A stretch of DNA of 64,000 nucleotides from Devosia sp. Root685 (GTDB lineage: Bacteria > Pseudomonadota > Alphaproteobacteria > Rhizobiales > Devosiaceae): NCBI RefSeq assembly GCF_001427875.1, contig NZ_LMHK01000001.1:932871-996870 (forward strand). The letters are read 5' to 3'. This document shows, one piece after another, positions 49,817 through 59,890 of the stretch. Positions within the stretch are counted from its first letter, which is position 1. Each line of letters begins with the position of its first letter. A program made the position numbers and the translations under genes. Below the pieces are notes generated by a model. The model did no database searches, was not told the DNA's origin, and saw only the letters and a list, made by a program, of their open reading frames with translations.

Positions 49817-51085
49817 TCAGGACTTGCCGCGCGTCAGCAGCGTCTGCAATTCGTCGAGTACCAGTTGGCTCGCTTCTTCCGGCGAACGCTGGCCGGAGAA
49901 CACCGCGCCGAACTCACGATTGATAAGGCCGGTCATGCTCGAAACCGCGATGGGCGACGAAATATAGCGCTCGAACGTCTGAGCCTGCGGCAGCATATCG
50001 ACATAACCCTGCTCGTTTTCGGGGAAATCGAGCACATCGAGGACCGATTTCTGCGCCGGATATTGGTTGTAGGTCTTGAAGGTTTCCGGGCTCAGGAGAT
50101 AGCGAACGAAAGCCCAGGCTTCCTTCGGATGCTTGGTATTGGGATTGATGCCCAGAGCGCGACCGCCGAGGTGGGAAATGCGCTTTTCGCTACCGGCCGG
50201 GATCATGCCGGTGAGCAATGGCATTTCGGACTGTCCCTGCGCGGCCCTGAATGTCTGGGGCGGGAAGAAGGTGATCGCACAATCGCCGCGGCCAAGGCCG
50301 CCGATCAGCTCGGGATCGCCCCAGCTGTTGACGGTGATCAGGCTTTCCGGCGCCGTTCCCGATGCAAAGAAATTGTTGAAATAGGTCATCGCCGCAGCAA
50401 TGTCCGCGGCAGTCGCGGTGATCTCCCAAACGCCGGGCGAAGTCTCGTCGATGAGCGTCGAGCCATTGGACCAGAGGTAGTAGTTGACCAGGGTCCACAT
50501 ACCGCTATCGGGCGAGCTGCCGGCTGGGAAGCAGAGGCCAAACTGGCCATCGCTATTGCTCAGGGCCTGCGCAGCGCTCGTCAGCTCTTCCCAGGTGTCA
50601 GGGTGTGTTACGCCTGCCGCTTCCAGCAAATCCGGACGATAGGCCATCGCGAAGGTGTCGGCCGACCAGGGCATGCCGTAGATCTTGCCATCGAGCGTTG
50701 CGAGTTCAAGCGCGAGGAAATCGTCGATACCAGATCCTGGAGCGTCGGCCTCGATCAATGGCCCGAGTTCGAGCAGAAGGTTGGACTTGGCGAGGTCGCG
50801 CGTCCAAACGAACGCCATGTGCTGGATGTCCGGACCGGCGCCGGCGGGCACTTCGCGAGCCAATTGCGCCAGCGTGTCGCCGCCAGCCATGGTCTCCATC
50901 CGTACCTGGATATCGGCATTGTTTGCATTCCACGCGTCGATGGCCGACTGAAGGCCTGCCGTCTCGGTCGGCGGGTCGAACTGGCGGAAGATCAGATTGA
51001 CCTGATCCTGTGCCAGGCTCGGAGCCGAAAGTGCGACAAGGCACGTACTCATCAGCGCCGCGCGCCGCCAAGCTATATTCTTCAT
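49817..51085 (-). CDS. ABC transporter substrate-binding protein (CUT1-type)
   Basis: A 422-residue periplasmic receptor. The signal peptide runs to ALSAPSLAQD. The mature chain QVNLIFRQFDPPTETAGLQS is followed by DAWNANNADIQVRMETMAG. HPKEAWAFVRYLLSPETFKT is the usual C-terminal receptor segment. It heads the sulfatase operon and is divergent from a LysR gene. It probably binds a sulfated carbohydrate or other sulfate ester, inferred from the sulfatase. Confidence 0.88.
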   Translation of the reverse strand: MKNIAWRRAALMSTCLVALSAPSLAQDQVNLIFRQFDPPTETAGLQSAIDAWNANNADIQVRMETMAGGDTLAQLAREVPAGAGPDIQHMAFVWTRDLAKSNLLLELGPLIEADAPGSGIDDFLALELATLDGKIYGMPWSADTFAMAYRPDLLEAAGVTHPDTWEELTSAAQALSNSDGQFGLCFPAGSSPDSGMWTLVNYYLWSNGSTLIDETSPGVWEITATAADIAAAMTYFNNFFASGTAPESLITVNSWGDPELIGGLGRGDCAITFFPPQTFRAAQGQSEMPLLTGMIPAGSEKRISHLGGRALGINPNTKHPKEAWAFVRYLLSPETFKTYNQYPAQKSVLDVLDFPENEQGYVDMLPQAQTFERYISSPIAVSSMTGLINREFGAVFSGQRSPEEASQLVLDELQTLLTRGKS

Positions 51086-51308
51086 TGCATTCCTCCACCC
51101 GGGCGTGACGCCCTGACCGTTGACATCGGCTATCTGTTTTTGGCAGCCTGTCTCGATATGCGAAATCCGATCGACGCCCTTCCTCAGGTCTCATTCGGGT
51201 ATTGGGTATCGCGCCGGTACGTGGCACCGAAATCGCAGATAGACAGCTCCTCCGATCACATTGAGTACAGCCGATAGGCTGGACGTCAAATGCAAAGGTC
51301 GGATACGT

Positions 51309-51325
51309 TATGCGTATTTTGCATA
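51309..51325. promoter_or_regulatory. Inverted repeat in the LysR leader
   Basis: TATGC-N7-GCATA, a 17-bp interrupted palindrome 12 bases upstream of the LysR TTG start, in the divergent region before the sulfatase operon. A possible LysR-type recognition box. Confidence 0.3.
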
Positions 51326-51337
51326 GGAGGGCAGGCT

Positions 51338-52231
51338 TTGCGCGAGCTCAGGCAATTCGTCGAAGTGGCTAGCCGGCATTCGATTTCAGCGGCCGCCAAG
51401 CATCTCAACATATCGCAGCCAGCCCTCTCCCGAGCGATCCAGAAACTCGAAGACAGCTATGGCGTTCCCCTGTTCGTGCGCAACGGCGCCGGTGTTTCGC
51501 TCAGCCCATATGGCTCGGCCCTTTATAGCCGCGCTGTGAGGGTACTCCCAGCCCTTGATGAGGCACGCGAGGAGATTGAACAGCTGCAGGGCCGCGCCAA
51601 GGCCGCGATCCGGATCGCGTCCGGCGATCTGTGGGGCCTGACCATTCTCCCGGAGGTGACCCGCGAATTTGCGCTGACCCATCCGCAGGTGGTGGTGCAT
51701 GTCGAAATCGCCGACGAAGGCGTTCGACTCGAAGGCCTTCGCAACGGCATCTACGACCTGGTTTTCGGCACGTTTTCGACGCGCTACAGCCCATTGGTGA
51801 AAGTGGAATTCCAACCGCTCGTGCGCCAGGCGACCTTTATCTACAGTGACCAAGACCATCCCTTGCGGCAACACGAGCTTGTCAGCCTCGAGGAAATGCT
51901 CGCCCATCGCTGGATCAGTCCGGGCTACGAAGACGATGCCGGGCCGGGCAGCCTGGGGCGACAGTCGCGCGATTTTGCGGCTCGGGTCGACACGATGATG
52001 AATGCACTACTGCTCCTACGGCGCTCACCCTTCCTGATGTCGGCGTCCAGCGGCTTTCAAAGCCTCTTCAGGACATTTGGGATTGAGGCGCTCAATATCG
52101 GCGATGCCGGGAGGGCGGACGATTCCGGCGTTATCATCCCCTCTCGTTCGCTCGAACGCCCAGCAGTACGCGATTTTTTGCAGGTGGCTAAACAGACCGT
52201 ATCCAAACTGCGCCTGCCCGTAGTCGAGTAG
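51338..52231 (+). CDS. LysR-family transcriptional regulator
   Basis: A 297-residue LysR regulator. HTH: LRELRQFVEVASRHSISAAA, then KHLNISQPALSRAIQKLED and YGVPLFVRNGAGVSLSPYG. The effector domain starts near residue 90 (AIRIASGDLWGLTILPEVT). TTG 51338-51340 is preceded by GGAGGG at ideal distance and matches the normal LysR N-terminus. An ATG at 51290 would add 16 unusual residues, including two cysteines. It is divergent from and probably controls the sulfatase operon. Confidence 0.88.
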   Translation: MRELRQFVEVASRHSISAAAKHLNISQPALSRAIQKLEDSYGVPLFVRNGAGVSLSPYGSALYSRAVRVLPALDEAREEIEQLQGRAKAAIRIASGDLWGLTILPEVTREFALTHPQVVVHVEIADEGVRLEGLRNGIYDLVFGTFSTRYSPLVKVEFQPLVRQATFIYSDQDHPLRQHELVSLEEMLAHRWISPGYEDDAGPGSLGRQSRDFAARVDTMMNALLLLRRSPFLMSASSGFQSLFRTFGIEALNIGDAGRADDSGVIIPSRSLERPAVRDFLQVAKQTVSKLRLPVVE

Positions 52232-52301
52232 GTTCTGACCAGGGCGGATCAGCGGCCTCAATTTTATGCCCGTGAAATCCGGAATGCGAAGACCAATGGA
52301 A

Positions 52302-52333
52302 CCGGGCCGCTGCGGGAGATTGCAGCGGCCCGG
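52302..52333. terminator. Bidirectional terminator between LysR and GH51 genes
   Basis: Perfect 12-bp inverted repeat CCGGGCCGCTGC / GCAGCGGCCCGG with an 8-base loop, between the convergent LysR and arabinofuranosidase genes. No long T tract on either side. Confidence 0.7.
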
Positions 52334-52377
52334 ATGAGGCCCGCTTAGCGCCCGGGAGGACGCGGAGGAAAAGCGAG

Positions 52378-53889
52378 CTATTGGTCGATGACGATGACGT
52401 TCCAGGATGCTGGCTTGAGCTTGGCCGTGAGCTGCTCTCCGGCCAGCTCGACCACGTCGATTTCGCCGGGAACGATGTTGTCGGGATCGTCGGCCGAGTT
52501 GACGGCCTTGAGATTGTCATTGGCCAGCTCATGGGTGTGGCTGATGCGCCGTCCCTGGCCCAGGCCTTTGAGCAGCACCGTCAGGTCCATGGTCTCGGTC
52601 AGGTGGCGGTTGGCGGCAATGATGGTCGTGCGTCCGGTCTTGGGGTCATTGATGACCGTCGAGAGCAGGTAAGGCACGTCATGCCAGGTCTTGGCTTTGT
52701 AGCTGGGGCTGTCCACCACCTGTTGCAGCACCTGGCCGTGACCATATTTGCTCGCCAGCGACAGTGGCCAGAAGATGGTCTGGCGCCATGCCGGGCCGTT
52801 GTCGACCGTCATGATCGGCGCAATGCAGTTCACCAACTGGGCGAAGCAGGCGACCTTGACGCGGTCGGCGTTGTTAAGCAGCGCCTGCATAGCCCCGCCG
52901 ATCAGCAGTGCGTCCTCAACCGTATAGGCCTCTTCGAGAATGGTGATGCGCTCGGGCCATTCGCCCGGGACCGCGCGCTTCTCCTCGATCGGCCAGCGGG
53001 CGCCGATGTTCCACTCGTCAAAGGACAGCATGATCCGCTTCTGGCTGCGCTTCTTGCCGGCGACGGCGTCGCACATCGCCACCATTTCCTTGATGTAGCC
53101 GTTCATCTGGTCGGCCCAAGCGAGGTATTCGGACGTGTCCTTATGGTCGTCCTTGAAATACATGTGCGGGGCAATGAAATCGACGTAGTCGAACGCATCT
53201 TCCAGCGCGATGCGCTCCCATTCGCCATAATAGGGCATGCTGCGCGCCGCCGAAGGCGCGAGCGTCAGCTGGGTGTTGGGGTCGATCCACTTGATGGCCT
53301 TGGCCGTTTCGGTGGCGATGCGCGCATAGGTCTCGGCCGAGTGGGCCGCAATCTGCCAGTGCCCGTCCGGCTCGTTGCCGAGGCACCAGACCTGCACCTT
53401 GTGCGGCTCGGCATAGCCATGTTCGATACGCAGATCGCTCCACTGGCTGCCGCCCTTGTGGTTGCAATATTCGACATATTCGCGGGCGCTGTCGAAGCCC
53501 TCGGATTCAAGGTTGATCGCCAGCATGGGCTCGACATCGGCGAGTTTGCACCAGTCGATGAATTCATTGGTGCCGACCTGATGCGTTTCGATGGTGAAGC
53601 GTGACAGGCATAGCGTACGTGGCCGCTCCTCCCGCGGACCGATGCCGTTTTTCCAATTGTAACCTGAGAGGATATTGCCCCCCGGATAGCGCACGATGGT
53701 GACGCCGAGTTCCTTGACCAAATCGATGACGTCGTGGCGGAAGCCTTTTTCGTCGGCGGTCGGGTGGCCGGGTTCGTAGATACCGCCCAGAACCTGGCGG
53801 CCCATCTGCTCGATGAAATTGCCGAAAATGCGCCGGTCGATGTCGGAAAGGACGAAGTCGGCACTGACGGTTACGGATGCTTTGACCAT
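52378..53889 (-). CDS. abfA: GH51 alpha-L-arabinofuranosidase, copy 2
   Basis: A 503-residue retaining arabinofuranosidase without signal peptide, acting in the cytoplasm on imported arabino-oligosaccharides. MVKASVTVSADFVLSDIDRR and FGNFIEQMGRQVLGGIYEPG form the family start. The acid/base is E173 in CLGNEPDG and the nucleophile is E292 in LSFDEWNIG. It is strongly similar along its full length to the gene immediately upstream (53925-55430), so a tandem duplication is evident. A 20-codon upstream extension overlaps the preceding gene and is rejected. Confidence 0.92.
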   Translation of the reverse strand: MVKASVTVSADFVLSDIDRRIFGNFIEQMGRQVLGGIYEPGHPTADEKGFRHDVIDLVKELGVTIVRYPGGNILSGYNWKNGIGPREERPRTLCLSRFTIETHQVGTNEFIDWCKLADVEPMLAINLESEGFDSAREYVEYCNHKGGSQWSDLRIEHGYAEPHKVQVWCLGNEPDGHWQIAAHSAETYARIATETAKAIKWIDPNTQLTLAPSAARSMPYYGEWERIALEDAFDYVDFIAPHMYFKDDHKDTSEYLAWADQMNGYIKEMVAMCDAVAGKKRSQKRIMLSFDEWNIGARWPIEEKRAVPGEWPERITILEEAYTVEDALLIGGAMQALLNNADRVKVACFAQLVNCIAPIMTVDNGPAWRQTIFWPLSLASKYGHGQVLQQVVDSPSYKAKTWHDVPYLLSTVINDPKTGRTTIIAANRHLTETMDLTVLLKGLGQGRRISHTHELANDNLKAVNSADDPDNIVPGEIDVVELAGEQLTAKLKPASWNVIVIDQ

Positions 53890-53924
53890 AGACTTGGCGC
53901 GCCGCAGCGCTCCTCCTTGAAGGC

Positions 53925-55430
53925 TTAATTGATGACGATGACGTTCCAAGACGCAGGCTTGAGCGTGGCACTGACGGTCTCACCGTCAACACGCACCGAG
54001 GCGATGGTGCCAGGCCGGATATTGTCCGGATTGTCCCTGGTATTGGTGGCCTTGAGATCGTCATTGGCGATCTCGTGCGTGGCGACGACGCTGCGCCCTT
54101 CCCCCAGCCCCTTCAGCGCCACCGAGAGCTCCATCGGCTCCTTGAGGTTGCGGTTGAGCGCGAAAATCACGGTCTGGCCGGTCGCATCATCATGCAGCAC
54201 GGTCGAGACCAGATAGGGCATGTCGGCCCAGGCCTTGGTGGCCGTCTTTTCCGAAGACACCACCTGCTTCAGGATCTTGCCATGGCCATATTTGCTCGCC
54301 AGTGCGAGCGGCCAGAAGATGGTCTGGCGCCAGGCCGGGCCGCCATCTTCGGTCATGATCGGGGCGATGACGTTGACCATCTGCGCAAAGCAGGCGACCT
54401 TCACGCGGTCGCCATTGTTGATCAGGGTCTGCATCGTGCCACCGATCAGCAGCGCATCCTCGACCGTGTAGACATCCTCGATGATGGGCAGCACATCGGG
54501 CCATTCACCCGGCTTGGCCTTCTTGTCCTCGGGCTTCCAGCGCGCCGCGATGTTCCACTCATCGAAGGACAACATGATGCGCTTGGAGGACCGGCGCTGT
54601 CCGGCCACCGCGTCGCACATGGCCACGGTTTCCTTGATATAGGCATCCATCAGCTCGATATTGGCGAAGAACTCCATCGTGTCCGGGTCGTTCTTGAAAT
54701 AGGTGTGCGGGGCCAGGTAATCGATATAATCGAAGGCGTCCTCGAGAATGGTCCGCTCCCAGTCCCCATAATGGGGCATGTTGCGATTGGACGAGGCCGA
54801 GGCGGCGACCTCGATTTCGTGGTCGATCCATTTGATGATCTTGGCGGCTTCGGCAACGATGCGGCCGTATTCCTTGGCGCTCTTCTGGGCGATCTGCCAA
54901 AAGCCGTCAGGTTCGTTGCCGATGCACCAGAACTTGACGTTGTGCGGTTCCTCGTAGCCATTGGCCCGCCGCTTGTCGCTCATCGTCGTGCCACCGGGGA
55001 TGTTGCAATATTCGACGTGTCCCCAAGCTCCGTTCAGGTCACGCGAGGCCACATTAGTGGCCAGCATGGGCTCGATGCCGGTCTTTCGACACCAGTCGAT
55101 GAAATCGTCCGTGCCCATCTGGTTGGTCTCAGTAACGAAGCGGGAGAGCTCGAGGCGCCGCGGGCGGTTTTCCTTGGGGCCGACCCCATCTTCCCAGTTG
55201 TAGCCGGAGAGCATATTGCCGCCCGGATAGCGGACGATGGTGACCCCCAGTTCCTTGACCAGTTCCATCACGTCCTGGCGGAAACCGTGTTCGTCGGCGG
55301 TTGGGTGGCCGGGCTCATAAAGGCCGCCATAGATGCAGCGGCCCATATGCTCCGCGAACTGGCCGAAAATCCGCCGGTCGAGGTCGGACAGGACGAAGTC
55401 CTTGTCCACAATGACGCTGGCTTTAGTCAT
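53925..55430 (-). CDS. abfA: GH51 alpha-L-arabinofuranosidase, copy 1
   Basis: A 501-residue paralogue of the next gene. Start MTKASVIVDKDFVLSDLDRR. Acid/base E173 in CIGNEPDG, nucleophile E291 in LSFDEWNIA. Conserved VRYPGGNMLSGYNWEDGVG and the C-terminal beta-sandwich ending LKPASWNVIVIN. Differences between copies cluster in the segment around residues 125-155 (loop near the substrate cleft), which may give different linkage preference. It is in the arabinose transporter operon behind the receptor gene and a hairpin. Confidence 0.92.
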   Translation of the reverse strand: MTKASVIVDKDFVLSDLDRRIFGQFAEHMGRCIYGGLYEPGHPTADEHGFRQDVMELVKELGVTIVRYPGGNMLSGYNWEDGVGPKENRPRRLELSRFVTETNQMGTDDFIDWCRKTGIEPMLATNVASRDLNGAWGHVEYCNIPGGTTMSDKRRANGYEEPHNVKFWCIGNEPDGFWQIAQKSAKEYGRIVAEAAKIIKWIDHEIEVAASASSNRNMPHYGDWERTILEDAFDYIDYLAPHTYFKNDPDTMEFFANIELMDAYIKETVAMCDAVAGQRRSSKRIMLSFDEWNIAARWKPEDKKAKPGEWPDVLPIIEDVYTVEDALLIGGTMQTLINNGDRVKVACFAQMVNVIAPIMTEDGGPAWRQTIFWPLALASKYGHGKILKQVVSSEKTATKAWADMPYLVSTVLHDDATGQTVIFALNRNLKEPMELSVALKGLGEGRSVVATHEIANDDLKATNTRDNPDNIRPGTIASVRVDGETVSATLKPASWNVIVIN

Positions 55431-55479
55431 AGCAAGGCTCCTGGCGCTTCGGGCGCATTCGTCAAATGTCTCGGGGTTG

Positions 55480-55503
55480 GCCGGCCGCTCCCAGGCGGCC
55501 GGC
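55480..55503 (-). terminator. Intercistronic hairpin after the arabinoside receptor gene
   Basis: Perfect 9-bp stem GCCGGCCGC / GCGGCCGGC with a 6-base loop, starting 10 bases after the receptor stop on the minus strand and before the first GH51 gene. Confidence 0.55.
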
Positions 55504-55513
55504 GCCGGTTCGG

Positions 55514-56827
55514 CTAGCGCAGTCGCGCCAGATAGGTGTTCACGCGTTCCTCGGCGGCGGCGATGCCGTCGTCCATGGATTTCTGCCCCTGGAAGATGGC
55601 CAGCAGTTCTTCGCCGATGAAGGGCATGATGATGCGCTGCTGCAGGACATCCTTGGGAATGTGCTGGGCGATCGACGGCACGGACGCAAAGTCCAGGCGA
55701 TAGGGCATGGATGTGAATTCCGGGCTGGTCATGAGCGAGGTGCGCATCGGCAGGTGGCCGGTGCGAGCCCAGTGAATGTTGTTGTCGAAAAGGAACTTGA
55801 GGAATTTCAGCGAGGCTGCACGCTTTTCAGGCGTAGCGGCGCCGCCCTTCAGCATCACCCACGAATGGCTGGCGGTCCACACGGCCGGCTCGCCAAAAAC
55901 GGCCGGGAAAGGATGGGCCACGTAGCCATCGAGCTGGCCGCCCGTCTGCTCGCTCAACCGGACCAGATCGCCGATCTGCCAGGTGCCGCCGAGCATATTG
56001 CCCGATGCACCACCAGAGAAGTCGGTGAACGCGGTAGCCCAGTCCGGCTTGATGACCATCAGGCCTTCATCGATCATGCTTTTGAGCAGCGTGATGGCCG
56101 ATTTGGCCGCCTCGGAATGCAGGTCGATGACCTTGATCGAGTCGGGGAAAAGCGGCGTACCGTTCTGGAGCATCAGCGTATAGAGCGTGCGGGCAGCGCT
56201 GGTGGGATCGAGCGTCAGGGCCAGATAGGGTTTGCCGGTGGCTTCCTTGAACTGACGGGCCTGAGCCAGCAGTTCGTCGGCGGAGGTTGGATAGACCGGT
56301 GCATTGACTTCGCCAAGGCCCGCTTCCGCCATCAGGCCCGAATTGGTGTGCCACAGCCAGGTGACGAAATCCTGCGGCAGGGCGTAGATCTGGCCATCGA
56401 TCGTCACGTTCTCACGCGGGCCTTCGGCGATATCATCGACGTCGATGCCGGCCTCCCCAAGCGCGGCATCAAGCGGCTCGATCAGGCCGCGGTTGACGAA
56501 GTTGATGAGCATGTCGCCATGCATCACCGAGATATCGGGCACGTCGCCCGTGGCGATACGGCCCGCCAGCTGCTCGTAATAGGGACCCCATTCGACGATC
56601 TCGGGCACAACCTTGATGTCGGGGTTCTCCGCATTGAAGATATTGGTCAGCGTCGTGATCACGCCGCATTCGTTGGACGGCAGCGACGGATCCAGGTTGG
56701 TGCCGAAATCGGCCTCGCAGGCCCCGAAAAACCGGGCAAACCGTACCTCCGTCTGCGCCTGTGCTCCCGTGGTGGTCAGGAGCGCGGCAACAATGCCGAG
56801 CATAGATAGCGCCTTTAGTCGCTTCAT
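55514..56827 (-). CDS. ABC transporter substrate-binding protein (arabinoside-type)
   Basis: A 437-residue periplasmic receptor. Signal peptide MKRLKALSMLGIVAALLTTT to GAQAQ. Mature start EVRFARFFGACEADFGTNLD with two cysteines (FGAC, SNEC) that may form a disulfide. Then MLGGTWQIGDLVRLSEQTGG and AASLKFLKFLFDNNIHWART. AAGGGAGGG precedes the start. Unlike the usual order it is behind both permeases and the ATPase. Arabino-oligosaccharide binding is inferred from the adjacent GH51 genes. Confidence 0.88.
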   Translation of the reverse strand: MKRLKALSMLGIVAALLTTTGAQAQTEVRFARFFGACEADFGTNLDPSLPSNECGVITTLTNIFNAENPDIKVVPEIVEWGPYYEQLAGRIATGDVPDISVMHGDMLINFVNRGLIEPLDAALGEAGIDVDDIAEGPRENVTIDGQIYALPQDFVTWLWHTNSGLMAEAGLGEVNAPVYPTSADELLAQARQFKEATGKPYLALTLDPTSAARTLYTLMLQNGTPLFPDSIKVIDLHSEAAKSAITLLKSMIDEGLMVIKPDWATAFTDFSGGASGNMLGGTWQIGDLVRLSEQTGGQLDGYVAHPFPAVFGEPAVWTASHSWVMLKGGAATPEKRAASLKFLKFLFDNNIHWARTGHLPMRTSLMTSPEFTSMPYRLDFASVPSIAQHIPKDVLQQRIIMPFIGEELLAIFQGQKSMDDGIAAAEERVNTYLARLR

Positions 56828-56891
56828 GACGAACCCTCCCTTGGGTCTTGTTGTGCCGCCTGTGGCGGCCCTCTGGCACGGCTAACCGCGC

Positions 56892-57737
56892 TTATCGGAT
56901 GGCGGCGCCGGCGACGGCGCGCACCACGTATTTCTGGAAGAAGATGTAGAGGATCAGCATGGGCAGGCCGGCAAAGACCGACTGCGCCATCAGGTAGCCA
57001 AGACCTTCGGACTGATCGATATTGGTCTGGGTTGCAGCTAGTCCCACCGTCAGCGTGTACATTTCGGGCCGCGTCGCCGAGATCAGCGGCCAGAGATAAT
57101 CGTTCCAGGTGCCGAGGAAGGTGAATATCCCCAGGGTCGCCATAGCCGGCACGGCCAGCGGCAGCGCAATGGCCCAGAAAATCTTGAACCGCGAGGCATT
57201 GTCGAGCCGTGCCGCCTCTTCGATCTCGGCTGGAATAGCGCGAAAATAGGCGGTCATCAGGAAGATGCCGAAAGGCGTTGCGATGCCCGGAATGATCAGC
57301 GCGGCGTAAGTGTTGTGCAGGTCAAATGCGTTGAAGAAGCTGTGCAGCGGCACGATGATGGCCTGGCCCGGAATGGCCAGCCCCACCAGCGAGAAGATGA
57401 ACACCGCATTCCGGCCAGGAAACTCGATCCGGGCAAAGCCGTAGCCGGCAAGGCACGAAACGATCAGCACCAGAACGGTATGACTCAGCGAGACGATCAG
57501 GCTATTGCGGAACCAAGTGCCCAGCGCTGAAGTCTTTGTCAGGTCGATGTAATTCTGGATGGTATAGGGCGCACTGAACACGGCACCGGGGTTCACCACC
57601 AGCTCGGTATTGTTCTTCAGGCTCACCCCGGTCACCCACACCAACGGCAGCAACCACAGGATGGCGAGCAGGATCACCGCGATCAGTGCTAGACGCTCGC
57701 CCAGGGGCATTCCAACCGTCTTGCCAGCTGTGGCCAT
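56892..57737 (-). CDS. Sugar ABC transporter permease (MalG-type)
   Basis: A 281-residue CUT1 permease starting MATAGKTVGMPLGERLALIA; a longer frame runs back into the neighbouring gene and is rejected. EAA loop EIEEAARLDNASRFKIFWAI. The first helix is VILLAILWLLPLVWVTGVS. It begins 2 bp after the MalF-type gene. Confidence 0.9.
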   Translation of the reverse strand: MATAGKTVGMPLGERLALIAVILLAILWLLPLVWVTGVSLKNNTELVVNPGAVFSAPYTIQNYIDLTKTSALGTWFRNSLIVSLSHTVLVLIVSCLAGYGFARIEFPGRNAVFIFSLVGLAIPGQAIIVPLHSFFNAFDLHNTYAALIIPGIATPFGIFLMTAYFRAIPAEIEEAARLDNASRFKIFWAIALPLAVPAMATLGIFTFLGTWNDYLWPLISATRPEMYTLTVGLAATQTNIDQSEGLGYLMAQSVFAGLPMLILYIFFQKYVVRAVAGAAIR

Positions 57738-57739
57738 GA

Positions 57740-58641
57740 CTAGAACTCCTGCTTGCGGCGGCTGGCCCAAAACTGCAGGCCGGCGGCGATGACCATGATG
57801 ACGAAGAGCACCTGCGCCGCGGCCGAGGCGAAGCCCGCAGTCCATTGACGGAAGCCAGACTCGTAGATGAACTGGACCATGGAGCGGGTGCTGTTATTGG
57901 GGCCGCCGCCGGTCATGAGGTTGATCTGCCCGAAGACCTGGAAATGGGCGATGATCTGGATGATGATCACGAGCACCACAGTCCGCCAGATCGAGGGGAT
58001 GGTGATGGACCACAGGGTCTGCCAGGGCGAGGCATTGTCCAGCTTGGCCGCCTCGTAGATTTCGCCCGGCACCTGCTGCAGGGCTGCAAGGAACAGCACC
58101 ATGGGCAGGCCTATGCCCCACCAGACGGTGGTGACCGCAATGCCAACGAGCGCCAGGTTCGGGTCTTGCAGAATGCCGATGCCGCCGACGCCGATGGCAT
58201 TGAGAAAGTTGTCCAGAAGACCCTTCTGCGGCAGATACACGCCGCGCCAAATCAGTGTGACGATGGTCACCGAAAGCACTGTGGAGCCGAAGAACAGCGT
58301 GCGTAGCACGGCGCTCCACCAGGTCTGCCGGTTCAGCACCAACGCAATCAGAAGCCCCAGGATCACCAATGGTGGAACTGTTATGGCAACAAAGACGAAG
58401 GTATTGACCACCGCCCGGCGATAGATCTGGTCTGCGAACAGCTGCTGGTAGTTCTCAAGGCCGATATATTCCGAGAAGCCCGCGAACAGGTCGTAATAGT
58501 TGAAGCTCATCCAGAATCCCCAGGCCATGGGGAAAAGCAGGAAGGTGACGTAGAGGATCAGGAAAGGCGCAATGAACAGCAGTTCCGGCCAGTGCCAGGT
58601 CCGCAGCTTTGGCGCGCGCGCACCCGGTTGAGAGGTTCGGC

Positions 58642-58645
<4 letters not shown>
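57740..58645 (-). CDS. Sugar ABC transporter permease (MalF-type)
   Basis: A 301-residue permease; first helix LLFIAPFLILYVTFLLFPMA. EAA loop EIYEAAKLDNASPWQTLWSI, then TIPSIWRTVVLVII. INLMTGGGPNNSTRSMVQFI is the usual C-terminal MalF-class segment. Its ATG overlaps the ATPase stop by ATGA. Confidence 0.9.
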
Positions 58646-59724
<1,079 letters not shown>

Positions 59725-59847
59725 TGAATCCCCCCTGTCAGCGGCCGGCGAAATATGTCGCCGGCGCCAGACGACCGCCTTTTGGATGGGGGGCGATTGC
59801 TGCCCTCTCTCGGCCGTTGAAGGAACTACATCATAAGCGATTCATTT

Positions 59848-59863
59848 TTGCAAGCGCTTGCAA
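59848..59863. promoter_or_regulatory. LacI operator 1 (arabinoside transport operon)
   Basis: TTGCAAGCGCTTGCAA, a perfect 16-bp palindrome with the central CG of LacI-family sites, upstream of the ATPase gene at 58642-59724. The same sequence recurs at 61801. Confidence 0.75.
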
Positions 59864-59890
59864 AAAACTTTTTGGAAGCACGCTTTCGTG

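Noticed and set aside
54075..56809. Long plus-strand frames (480 and 447 codons)
   Set aside because: They mirror the GH51 and receptor genes, overlap each other and lack ribosome-binding sites and domains.
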